A DNA stretch of 64,000 nt from contig NZ_JARDUA010000002.1 of NCBI RefSeq assembly GCF_029360645.1, positions 310,001-374,000 on the forward strand, in the 5' to 3' direction. The DNA comes from Pontibacter litorisediminis (GTDB lineage: Bacteria > Bacteroidota > Bacteroidia > Cytophagales > Hymenobacteraceae). Below are positions 36,789-43,277 of this stretch, piece by piece; the stretch's first letter is position 1, and every line of letters begins with the position of its first letter. Under the pieces are notes generated by a model that saw only the letters and a list, made by a program, of their open reading frames with translations, had not been told where the DNA came from and did not search any database. The position numbers were made by a program, and so were the translations under genes.

Positions 36789-37670
36789 TTAAACCAGCAC
36801 TGGCTTTCCGGTTACCAGCTCAGAGTAGCGCGCAGCCAGAAAGGCACCGATACTTTCCGCATAAGGCTTCGGAAACACATACTCGTCGATGGACTGCACC
36901 CCTACTACCTCTGCGGCTGTGCCCGTCATGAAAGCGGCATCCGCCTCCAGCAGCACATCCGGTGTAAAGAACTTCTCATGCACCGTAATGCCTGCCTCGC
37001 GGGCCAGGTCGATGATGGTGTTGCGCGTGATGCCTCGAAGTATGCTTCCGGGAGGTGCCGTAAACAGCTCGCCGTCTTTCTCATAAAAGAAATTGGCGCC
37101 CGGACCTTCGGCCACAAAGCCGTTCATGTCCAGCAGCAGTGCCTCGTCGTAGCCTTTTGCCCTGGCATCGGAGCAGGCAATGGTGGAGTTCACGTAATGG
37201 CCGGCCACCTTGGCCTCTACCGGCACCGACTTGGGGTTGGGGCGCTCATAGGGCGAAATCATCACCCGCAGGGTTTTGTCTCCGAGGTATTTCCCCCATT
37301 CCCAAGCAGCAATCAGCAGGTTGCTCTCCTGTGGGGTTGTCAGGCTCATGTTAGGTGTGGCGGCATACACCAGGGGGCGTATGTAAGCATCCTGAAGGTT
37401 ATTCTTTTCCAGTACCTGGTAGGTTAGCGCTGTCAGCTCGGCCACACTATATTTGAGCGGAAGCCCTACCGTGCGGCAGGAGAAATGCAGGCGTTCATAG
37501 TGCTCCTCTGCTTTGAAAATGCGGGTGCCAGCAGGGGTATTGTACGCTCTGATCCCCTCAAAAACTGAGTACCCGTAGTGCAGGGTCTGGGCATAAACGG
37601 AGCAGGAGGCATCGCTTGCTTTTACAAACTCCCCATCCAGGAAAACGAGTGTGTCACTGTTGAAATACAT
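36789..37670 (-). CDS. ilvE: IlvE, branched-chain amino acid aminotransferase
   Basis: The 293-residue fold-type IV PLP enzyme makes the last step of isoleucine, valine and leucine synthesis. Recognisable segments are LHYGYSVFEGIRAYNTPAG, the PLP lysine in VEAKVAGHYVNSTIA, EALLLDMNGFVAEGPGANFF and GSILRGITRNTII, with ADAAFMTGTAAEVVGV for the phosphate pocket. It is the first structural gene of the operon, 36 nt after the second attenuator terminator. Confidence 0.95.
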   Translation of the reverse strand: MYFNSDTLVFLDGEFVKASDASCSVYAQTLHYGYSVFEGIRAYNTPAGTRIFKAEEHYERLHFSCRTVGLPLKYSVAELTALTYQVLEKNNLQDAYIRPLVYAATPNMSLTTPQESNLLIAAWEWGKYLGDKTLRVMISPYERPNPKSVPVEAKVAGHYVNSTIACSDARAKGYDEALLLDMNGFVAEGPGANFFYEKDGELFTAPPGSILRGITRNTIIDLAREAGITVHEKFFTPDVLLEADAAFMTGTAAEVVGVQSIDEYVFPKPYAESIGAFLAARYSELVTGKPVLV

Positions 37671-37705
37671 GGTTTTATAAAGTATAAGGTTAGATAATCG
37701 TGCAT

Positions 37706-37740
37706 AAAAAAGCCTTTCTTACCGGGAGGTCAGAAAGGCG
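37706..37740 (-). terminator. Second ilv attenuator terminator
   Basis: On the minus strand GCCTTTCT pairs with AGAAAGGC (37732-37739 and 37712-37719), with an inner ACC/GGT pairing, and is followed directly by six U (37711-37706). It lies after leader peptide 2 (stop at 37766) and 36 nt before ilvE. The leader-2 end region, with CCGGG and GAAGG, could pair with CCCGG and CCTTT of the terminator to form an alternative antiterminator. Confidence 0.85.
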
Positions 37741-37765
37741 TATCAGACAATACAAAGCCATTCCT

Positions 37766-37825
37766 TCAACCCGGCGGCAGAGGACGAATGAGAATGATAA
37801 TGACTAGAATGAGCCCTAAAAACAT
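37766..37825 (-). CDS. ilv leader peptide 2 (19 residues, Ile/Leu-rich)
   Basis: The frame ATG to TGA encodes a 19-residue peptide with the core LGLILVIIILIRPLPPG. Eleven of 19 residues are Ile, Leu or Val (five Ile, five Leu, one Val). It lies after the first terminator and before the second, so it is only transcribed when the first terminator is read through. Ribosome stalling at the Ile/Leu codons during starvation would favour read-through into ilvE. It shares the pattern III-x-R-x-x-L-P-x-G, with small spacing changes, with leader 1, which suggests duplication. The peptide itself probably has no function beyond sensing. Confidence 0.85.
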   Translation of the reverse strand: MFLGLILVIIILIRPLPPG

Positions 37826-37849
37826 ACTGCTCTTACTTTTTATTTATAT

Positions 37850-37883
37850 AAATAAAACAGCCATCTCTTTTGGGAGATGGCTG
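37850..37883 (-). terminator. First ilv attenuator terminator
   Basis: A perfect 10-bp stem CAGCCATCTC / GAGATGGCTG with loop CCAAAA (37883-37858 on the minus strand) is followed by TTTTATTT. The 3' arm segment GAGATGG is repeated at 37921-37927, near the end of leader 1, where it can pair instead with the 5' arm CCATCTC. This gives the classic choice between antiterminator and terminator. Confidence 0.9.
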
Positions 37884-37912
37884 CAGTTATCAAAACTAAG
37901 ATTTATCTGGAA

Positions 37913-37987
37913 TCAGCATACCATCTCTACCCCGCGCGGAAGGACCACGCGAATAATAATAGAAATGGATAGAATTTGCTGATGCAT
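37913..37987 (-). CDS. ilv leader peptide 1 (24 residues, Ile/Val-rich)
   Basis: The frame ATG to TGA encodes 24 residues starting MHQQILSISIIIRVVLPRG and ending VEMVC. It has five Ile (three in a row as ATT), four Val and two Leu. It begins about 20 nt after the predicted transcription start. The codons for V-E-M-V contain GAGATGG (37927-37921), which mimics the terminator 3' arm. A ribosome stalled at the Ile/Val codons leaves this segment free to pair with CCATCTC and block the terminator; a ribosome that reaches the stop covers it and lets the terminator form. This is the attenuation logic known for ilvGMEDA of enterobacteria. Confidence 0.9.
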   Translation of the reverse strand: MHQQILSISIIIRVVLPRGVEMVC

Positions 37988-38014
37988 TGTCTGTTCTTGA
38001 GTGTTTGTCTTCTG

Positions 38015-38044
38015 CAAAAGTACAGGCTGAGACTAAAGATGCAA
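38015..38044 (-). promoter_or_regulatory. ilv operon promoter (-33/-7, Bacteroidota type)
   Basis: On the minus strand a CTTG (TTG at 38044-38042) is followed after exactly 19 nt by TACTTTTG (38022-38015), matching the TTG-N19-21-TAnnTTTG consensus of Bacteroidota primary sigma factors. Transcription would start near 38008, about 20 nt before leader peptide 1. Confidence 0.75.
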
Positions 38045-38102
38045 GCTCATTTTAAAATATTTTCTGCGCAAACGTGTGTTTTACAGCCCATCAGTACCTC
38101 GG

Positions 38103-38957
38103 CTATACTTTATAGCCTTCTCTTTTCTCCTCTTCCAGCTGCACCAGGTCCTCCAGCAACCCTAATGCCACCTGTCCGGGCTTGCCGTCTCCGATCACCT
38201 GCTCATCCACCTGCACAATGGGCAAAATACGTTTGGTGGTACTGGTCATGAACACCTCTTTGGCTTCGTATACATCCTGCAGCGTTACGGTGCTTTCTTC
38301 TGTTTTATACTTCCTGCCGGCCAGTGCCAGCACGTTCTTGCGCGTCACGCCCAGCAGCACATTCTCGGCCGGGGTGGCCACGGCGCCATCCTGTCTCACG
38401 ACAAAAAGGTTACACCTCGGCAACTCCGACACCACTCCGTTGCGCTGGTACAGCACATCGCTGGCCCCCCGCTGCTTTATTTCCTCTATCAGCCGGATGC
38501 CCATGGTATAGTTGATGGTTTTGGCCTGCGGTACTTCCCGCACGTAGTCGTGGGTGATGATTCTGACGCCCTTCTCCAGCATCTCCGGTCCCGGAAGGGC
38601 GAGCGGCTGCTGCAGTATGATCAGGCTGGGTTCGGCAAGGTCGTACCCGTTTTCGGAGTAACCACCGGTCAGGATCATTTTCATGCCTGCCCATGGTATG
38701 TTGTTTCTAACGATCAGGTCCTGGATAACCGAGCGCAGCTCCTCCTCCGACACCGGCACCTGCATCTTCATCGCCGCTGCCGAGGCGTGGAAGCGCGCCA
38801 GGTAATCCTCCAGAAAAACCGGCTGACCGTGGAATACCCTGAAGTAGTCGAAAACGCCGTAGCCGCGCTGGATGGAAAGATCGCTGATGTGCAGTGTGGC
38901 CTGCGCTAGCGGCAGCACCTGCCCGCGCACGTAGGCATAATTAGGGTTTGGTTGCAT
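38103..38957 (-). CDS. Class IV PLP aminotransferase (D-amino acid transaminase/ADC lyase-like)
   Basis: The 284-residue fold-type IV enzyme is distinct from IlvE. It has LSIQRGYGVFDYFRVFHGQ at the N-terminus, the PLP lysine in QAKTINYTMG, and VLYQRNGVVSELPRCNLFVV and LLGVTRKNVLALA for the phosphate pocket. Members include D-alanine transaminase, aminodeoxychorismate lyase and branched-chain aminotransferases, and sequence alone does not decide. Its start overlaps the upstream peptidase stop by 17 bp. The ilv promoter begins about 60 bp past its stop, so some read-through into the ilv leader is possible. Confidence 0.85.
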   Translation of the reverse strand: MQPNPNYAYVRGQVLPLAQATLHISDLSIQRGYGVFDYFRVFHGQPVFLEDYLARFHASAAAMKMQVPVSEEELRSVIQDLIVRNNIPWAGMKMILTGGYSENGYDLAEPSLIILQQPLALPGPEMLEKGVRIITHDYVREVPQAKTINYTMGIRLIEEIKQRGASDVLYQRNGVVSELPRCNLFVVRQDGAVATPAENVLLGVTRKNVLALAGRKYKTEESTVTLQDVYEAKEVFMTSTTKRILPIVQVDEQVIGDGKPGQVALGLLEDLVQLEEEKREGYKV

Positions 38958-40077
38958 GGTATTTCTTTAACAGCTTTTGAACCTTGTTTAGGGGCAGCGC
39001 CTCCACTTTTCTGCCGTCTTTGCCTGTCATGGTCTCGGCCATGAACAGCGAGTTGATAATTGCCTCCTCGGTGGCCTCGATCACAGCCATAAAAAGCGGC
39101 GACATTTCGTCGTTGCGAAGTATAGGGGCCGTTTCAGTTTTACTTTCAGAAGTATAAGCAATACGTAAGTCCTGTGCTGTGGAGAAGGCGATCACATAGT
39201 CGCCGCTGCCGTTGGAGGCAATGCCGCCGGTTTTGGCCAGCCCCAGCATGGCACGACTGGCCATGCGCTCCAGGTTGCGGGCATCCACGGGGGCATCGGT
39301 AGCCACTACGATCATGCAGGAGCCGTCGGCGCTGTCTTTAACCTGCTGGTTCATGAAGTACTGGCCTAACTCCTGCCCCACCGGTACGCCGTTTACCTGC
39401 AGCACCCCTCCGAAGTTAGTCTGCACCAGCACGCCCACCGTATAGCCCCCAAGGTCTTGCGGGAGCTTTCGGGAGGAGGTGCCAATACCACCCTTCCAGC
39501 CGAAGCACACTGTTCCGGTACCTGCTCCTACGTTCCCTTCCGGCACGCCGCCGCCCGTTGCCTGCCGTATGGCTTGCAGCATATGCTCCTCCTTTACATG
39601 CCTGCCCCGGATGTCGTTCAGGTAACCGTCGTTCGTCTCGCCCACCACCGCATTTACCGACTGCACCTGCTCGTTGCCGGGCTGCTGCAGCGTATAGCCA
39701 ATCAGGGCATCCATAGCGGTAGCCACGTTCAGCGTGTTTGTAAGTATAATGGGTGTTTCAAGATTACCAAGCTCCTGTACCTGTGTGCTGCCGGCCAGTT
39801 TGCCAAAGCCATTGCCTACAAATATGGCAGCCGGCACCTTCTGCTGAAACACATTGCCTGCATGCGGAAGTATGGCCGTTACGCCTGTGCGCACCTTATC
39901 GCCCTGCACCAGCGTGGTGTGCCCCACCTGCACCCCCGCCACATCCGTAATGGCGTTATACTTGCCGGTTGGCAACACGCCTATCTTTACGCCATACTCC
40001 CTGACTCGCTTCCGCTCCTGCCCCCATACCTGTACGCTCATCGTTATCAATAGTAAAAGTATAAGGGCTGCTCTCAT
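38941..40077 (-). CDS. P1 family peptidase (DmpA-like aminopeptidase), secreted
   Basis: The 378-residue protein has an N-terminal signal peptide (ALILLLLITMSVQVWGQ, about 3-19). The DmpA/OAT fold follows: NAITDVAGVQVGHTTL, GVTAILPH, NAVVGETNDGYLNDIRGRHV, and the self-cleavage/catalytic Ser in ASNGSGDYVIAFST. Family members are N-terminal nucleophile enzymes with aminopeptidase activity on L- or D-amino acyl substrates. It is probably periplasmic or extracellular. The downstream aminotransferase gene overlaps it by 17 bp, which may suggest a link to peptide-derived amino acids. Confidence 0.87.
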   Translation of the reverse strand: MRAALILLLLITMSVQVWGQERKRVREYGVKIGVLPTGKYNAITDVAGVQVGHTTLVQGDKVRTGVTAILPHAGNVFQQKVPAAIFVGNGFGKLAGSTQVQELGNLETPIILTNTLNVATAMDALIGYTLQQPGNEQVQSVNAVVGETNDGYLNDIRGRHVKEEHMLQAIRQATGGGVPEGNVGAGTGTVCFGWKGGIGTSSRKLPQDLGGYTVGVLVQTNFGGVLQVNGVPVGQELGQYFMNQQVKDSADGSCMIVVATDAPVDARNLERMASRAMLGLAKTGGIASNGSGDYVIAFSTAQDLRIAYTSESKTETAPILRNDEMSPLFMAVIEATEEAIINSLFMAETMTGKDGRKVEALPLNKVQKLLKKYHATKP

Positions 40078-40202
40078 ATTTGTCTTTTATCTGGAAGTAT
40101 AGCAAATGCCACAACGCATAAAAATAGAAAAGCCACAAGAGAAAAGCTATAGTTTGTGAGGCAGCAGCAGTTAGTCGCAGAGAGGCAAAACTCACAGTAA
40201 AC

Positions 40203-40239
40203 ATAAATGCCGCTGACTTAAACAGCCAGCGGCATTTAT
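40203..40239 (-). terminator. Intrinsic terminator downstream of the 39-residue protein gene
   Basis: A perfect 13-bp stem ATAAATGCCGCTG with its complement (40203-40215 and 40227-40239), loop ACTTAAACAGC, is followed by an A/T-rich stretch on either side. It most likely ends the small gene at 40375-40494. The rest of 40078-40374 shows nothing else. Confidence 0.7.
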
Positions 40240-40374
40240 AAATATATGACAAAATAATTTTTATAGTGCTTCAAGGCTAGCGCATGAGTACTCTACCCGC
40301 GGGCAAGCACAGCGCACCCGCAGGAAATCACTACAGTGTTAGAAGTATCTCAGCCAGTTTGAACACCGCAGGCA

Positions 40375-40494
40375 TTACCAGTAATGGTCGTAACGCTTGC
40401 GCGGTGGCCGCTGCTGCTTCTTGCCGTAACAGTAGTAAACGAAGTAGGCCACGCCATATAGGGCCAAGACCAAACCTATGATCAGTGTTTCCAT
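40375..40494 (-). CDS. Small membrane protein, 39 residues
   Basis: The frame METLIIGLVLALYGVAYFVY... encodes one membrane helix (about 3-21) followed by a strongly basic and aromatic tail (GKKQQRPPRKRYDHYW). The frame is closed by TAA at 40375 and a hairpin terminator lies downstream at 40203-40239. No larger frame competes for this stretch. It looks like a single-pass inner membrane peptide with a cytoplasmic positive tail. No known family is recognised. Confidence 0.6.
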   Translation of the reverse strand: METLIIGLVLALYGVAYFVYYCYGKKQQRPPRKRYDHYW

Positions 40495-40708
40495 ATGCCC
40501 AATATACGTAATAAAATTCAGAAGTTATGGTGTAAACAGAAGATAAATAAGGGCAATCAGCAAAAATTAGCCGGTAAACTCATTCCTTCACCACTTCCTA
40601 TCCTCCTCAGAAACAATTTTTTAGAAAAATTATATAATTTTTACATCATCAATTTTAAATAATCGTATACAACCATAATCATTTAATTTAATCCCACCCC
40701 AAAACCCG
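40495..40708. other. AT-rich upstream region of the CBS-nuo unit
   Basis: About 210 bases, AT-rich near 40611-40690 (TTTTTTAGAAAAATTATATA and following). They must carry the promoter of the CBS gene and probably of the nuo operon. I found no clean TTG/TAnnTTTG pair. Confidence 0.4.
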
Positions 40709-40717
40709 AAAGGAGGT
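40709..40717 (+). promoter_or_regulatory. Strong Shine-Dalgarno of the CBS-domain gene
   Basis: AAAGGAGGT ends 4 nt before the ATG at 40722, almost a perfect anti-16S match. Most genes in this window have weak or no such site, so this gene is probably highly translated. Confidence 0.7.
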
Positions 40718-40721
40718 AACT

Positions 40722-41153
40722 ATGGGCACAGTAAGGCATATTCTTCAGAAGAAAGGGCATGAGGTCCTGTTCGTTAATCCTTCCACTACTGTGTATTATG
40801 CGCTGGAGTTCATGGTCGAGAAGAACGTGGGAGCCCTGCTGGTGATGGAGGAGGAGCGGTTTGCAGGCATTTTCACAGAAAGGGATTACGCCAGAAAAGT
40901 TATCCTGAAAGGAAAGGCCTCAAAAGAGACGCTGGTACGCGAGATCATGAGCGAGCATCCCGCTACCGTAACACCAGATGACACCGTAGAGAACTGCATG
41001 AAATTAATGACTCAAAAGTATATCCGTCACCTGCCCGTAATAGAAGGTGGCAAGCTTGTGGGACTGGTTTCTATCGGCGATATCGTGAAATACATCATCG
41101 AAGAGCAGAAGTTTATTATCGACAACCTCGAGCACTATATTACAGGCCATTGA
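40722..41153 (+). CDS. CBS-domain pair protein
   Basis: The 143-residue soluble protein consists of two CBS motifs (about 8-65 and 72-130; FVNPSTTVYYALEFMVEKNVGALLVMEE and HPATVTPDDTVENCMKLMTQKYIRHLPVIE, shown in part), which usually bind adenosine nucleotides and sense energy state. The second ends with LVGLVSIGDIVKYII. Such stand-alone CBS proteins are common regulators of unknown target. It lies 65 bp before nuoA, which suggests a link with respiration, though only position supports this. Confidence 0.88.
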   Translation: MGTVRHILQKKGHEVLFVNPSTTVYYALEFMVEKNVGALLVMEEERFAGIFTERDYARKVILKGKASKETLVREIMSEHPATVTPDDTVENCMKLMTQKYIRHLPVIEGGKLVGLVSIGDIVKYIIEEQKFIIDNLEHYITGH

Positions 41154-41202
41154 TTGCGGCCGGCAGCATTGCCGGCCGTACAGGTTTTAAAACTCTATTC
41201 GC

Positions 41203-41209
41203 AAGGAGG
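41203..41209 (+). promoter_or_regulatory. Shine-Dalgarno that sets the nuoA start
   Basis: AAGGAGG lies 9 nt before a GTG at 41219 in the nuoA frame, so GTG 41219 is preferred over ATG 41150, which overlaps the CBS gene and would add 23 residues of basic sequence atypical of NuoA. Confidence 0.65.
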
Positions 41210-41218
41210 CGAAAAGCT

Positions 41219-41650
41219 GTGGATGCTTCAAATGAAAGTACAACATTGCTATGGCCCATGCTGGTCTATGGGGCCATTGTGCTCAGTTTAGTTGGGCTTA
41301 TACTGGGCCTCTCCTATGTGCTGGGCCAACGGCATAAAGACCGTGCCACCGGCGAGCCCTACGAAGGCGGCATAGTAAGTGCCGGCGGCGCCCGCATGCG
41401 ATTTTCCTCTCAGTTTTACCTGGTGGCCATGCTCTTTGTGATCTTCGATGTGGAGGTGGTTTTTATACTTTCATGGGCCATAGCTTTCCGAGAGTTGGGT
41501 TGGTATGGCTATGCTGGCGTGGCGGTTTTTGTAGTGATGCTGGTGGTGGTGCTGGTGTACGAGTGGCGCAACGGAGCATTGGATTTTGGCCCCGACGGCA
41601 GCAAGATCCTGGCGGCCTATAAGCGCATGACGCAAAAGCCTGCTGTTTGA
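41219..41650 (+). CDS. nuoA: NuoA, NADH-quinone oxidoreductase subunit A
   Basis: The 143-residue subunit has three membrane helices and the conserved loop EPYEGGIVSAGGARMRFSSQFYLVAMLFVIFDVEVVF (quoted in part), where the acidic FDVEVVF helix is diagnostic. GTG at 41219 is taken as start because of the strong ribosome site before it. It is the first nuo gene in a set that runs to 57497 in the usual order and encodes complex I of the respiratory chain in the inner membrane. Confidence 0.9.
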   Translation: MDASNESTTLLWPMLVYGAIVLSLVGLILGLSYVLGQRHKDRATGEPYEGGIVSAGGARMRFSSQFYLVAMLFVIFDVEVVFILSWAIAFRELGWYGYAGVAVFVVMLVVVLVYEWRNGALDFGPDGSKILAAYKRMTQKPAV

Positions 41651-41661
41651 ATTGGTTTTTT

Positions 41662-41793
41662 GGTTGTTAGTTATTGGTTTTTAGACTCAATAATCTACAG
41701 TTAGTAAGGAGATCATTAAAAAACTAACAGCTACAAAGCTTACTCATTCTAATGCCTGACAACGAATAACTAAAAACGAATAAACTAACAACC
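41662..41793. repeat. Inverted-repeat element between nuoA and nuoB
   Basis: The left arm at 41662-41684 (GGTTGTTAGTTATTGGTTTT...) and right arm at about 41770-41793 are inverted copies with one mismatch and one inserted base over 23 bp. The interior is AT-rich and non-coding. The right arm ends exactly at the nuoB start codon. It looks like a small MITE-type remnant or structured spacer. Confidence 0.55.
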
Positions 41794-42432
41794 ATGAAAT
41801 GGTGGCTCAGTAAACCGGATGATCCAGTAAAAGCGACGAGCGGCACCGGCTCTTACGAGGAGACGGTGCAGCAAAGCGTCATGCTCACCACCCTGCAGGA
41901 TCTGATTGCCTGGGGCCGGAAAAATTCCATGTGGCCCTTCCACTTCGGACTGAGCTGCTGCTTTGTGGAAATGGCTACTAGTATGACGCCAAAGTATGAC
42001 GTGGCACGTTTTGGGGCTGAAGTAATCCGCGGCACCCCGCGTGAGGCCGATGTGATGATTATAGCTGGTACGGTTTTCATCAAAATGGCCCCCATCATCA
42101 AGCGCCTGCACGAGCAGATGCTGGAGCCCCGCTGGGTGATCTCAATGGGTAGTTGCGCTAACTCCGGTGGCATGTTCGATATCTATAGCGTGGTGCAGGG
42201 GGTGGATAAATTCCTGCCCGTGGATGTGTACGTACCCGGCTGCCCTCCCCGACCCGACGCGTTTATGGAAGGCCTGCTGCTACTGGCAGAATCTGTGGGC
42301 AAAGAACGGCGGCCGCTCAGCTGGACAATTGGCGAGCAGGGCATTATAAAGCCAGAGAAGATAGATGTAAAGGAAAGACGGCAGGAGGCACGCTCAAAAA
42401 TGACGGAGTTCAGGTCTCCAGATGAAGTGTAA
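41794..42432 (+). CDS. nuoB: NuoB, NADH-quinone oxidoreductase subunit B
   Basis: The 212-residue subunit carries the N2 4Fe-4S cluster next to the quinone site. Cysteines are in [11 protein letters not shown] (two adjacent Cys), [14 protein letters not shown] and [13 protein letters not shown]. Its C-terminal tail (from about 175) is longer than in many homologues and charged. It is followed by an AT-rich methyltransferase gene that interrupts the usual B-C order. Confidence 0.96.
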   Translation: MKWWLSKPDDPVKATSGTGSYEETVQQSVMLTTLQDLIAWGRKNSMWPFHFGLSCCFVEMATSMTPKYDVARFGAEVIRGTPREADVMIIAGTVFIKMAPIIKRLHEQMLEPRWVISMGSCANSGGMFDIYSVVQGVDKFLPVDVYVPGCPPRPDAFMEGLLLLAESVGKERRPLSWTIGEQGIIKPEKIDVKERRQEARSKMTEFRSPDEV

Positions 42433-42475
42433 GTATGCGCTTTAAAACCTGCATACATTTTATAAATATGTTGGT

Positions 42476-43183
42476 ATGTCGAATAAGCTCTATACAGAAA
42501 TAGATGGCGATTACTTAAAGAAAAACCCTACATGGCATGTAGAAGACTCACCATGGAAGGCAAAGCAGATTCTAAAAATGTTAGCTCGTAACCCAGCTGT
42601 AAAACCCAAGTCTGTTGCCGAGATTGGTTGTGGGGCAGGAGAAATATTAAACCAGCTTCATTCATCGTTGCCAGCAGATGTTACCTTCACAGGATATGAT
42701 ATTTCGGGTGATGCGATTAACCTTGCAAAACAAAGGGAGAAGGACAGGTTAGAGTTTGAGTGTAAAGACCTTGTAGAAGCTAATAAAAGATTTGACCTCC
42801 TGCTAATGATAGATGTCTTCGAACATGTAGATAATTACTTAAACTTCTTAAAGCATTGTAAAGACATCGCAGCAAATACCATGTTTCATATCCCCCTAGA
42901 CATATCAGTTCAGGCTATTTTGAGAGGCAAATTGATATCCAAGCGAAACTCAGTTGGACACTTGCACTACTTTATGAAAGAGACGGCAATTGCTACTTTA
43001 GTTGACGCTGGATACAGGGTGATTGACTCTTTTTACACTGCAGGATCGCTGGACATACCCCGCAGAACCATTAAATCTAAAATTGCTTCCTTACCGCGAT
43101 GGGTAATGTACAAAACGAACAAAGACCTGGCCGTTAAGCTTTTTGGAGGATTTTCATTGTTGGTGCTCACAGGCAAGAATTAA
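42476..43183 (+). CDS. Class I SAM-dependent methyltransferase, AT-rich insert in the nuo operon
   Basis: The 235-residue protein has the Rossmann methyltransferase motifs EIGCGAGEI (49-57), TGYDISGDAI and LLLMIDVFEHVDNY, like O- or N-methyltransferases of the Methyltransf_23 group. The target is unknown. Base composition is very unlike its neighbours: of 60 bases at 42481-42540 only 21 are G or C, and 18 of 60 at 42781-42840, against 39 of 60 at 44041-44100 in nuoCD. Its codon choice is also AT-rich. This points to a horizontally acquired gene placed in the same direction between nuoB and nuoCD, where it would use the nuo transcript. Confidence 0.85.
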   Translation: MSNKLYTEIDGDYLKKNPTWHVEDSPWKAKQILKMLARNPAVKPKSVAEIGCGAGEILNQLHSSLPADVTFTGYDISGDAINLAKQREKDRLEFECKDLVEANKRFDLLLMIDVFEHVDNYLNFLKHCKDIAANTMFHIPLDISVQAILRGKLISKRNSVGHLHYFMKETAIATLVDAGYRVIDSFYTAGSLDIPRRTIKSKIASLPRWVMYKTNKDLAVKLFGGFSLLVLTGKN

Positions 43184-43277
43184 GTCAACTTTAGTCCACA
43201 CATTAGAAGTAGAAACAATACAATATAAGCACAGCATGAAGTAGCGTAGCATCACGGGCACTTTTTCAGATTCACCC

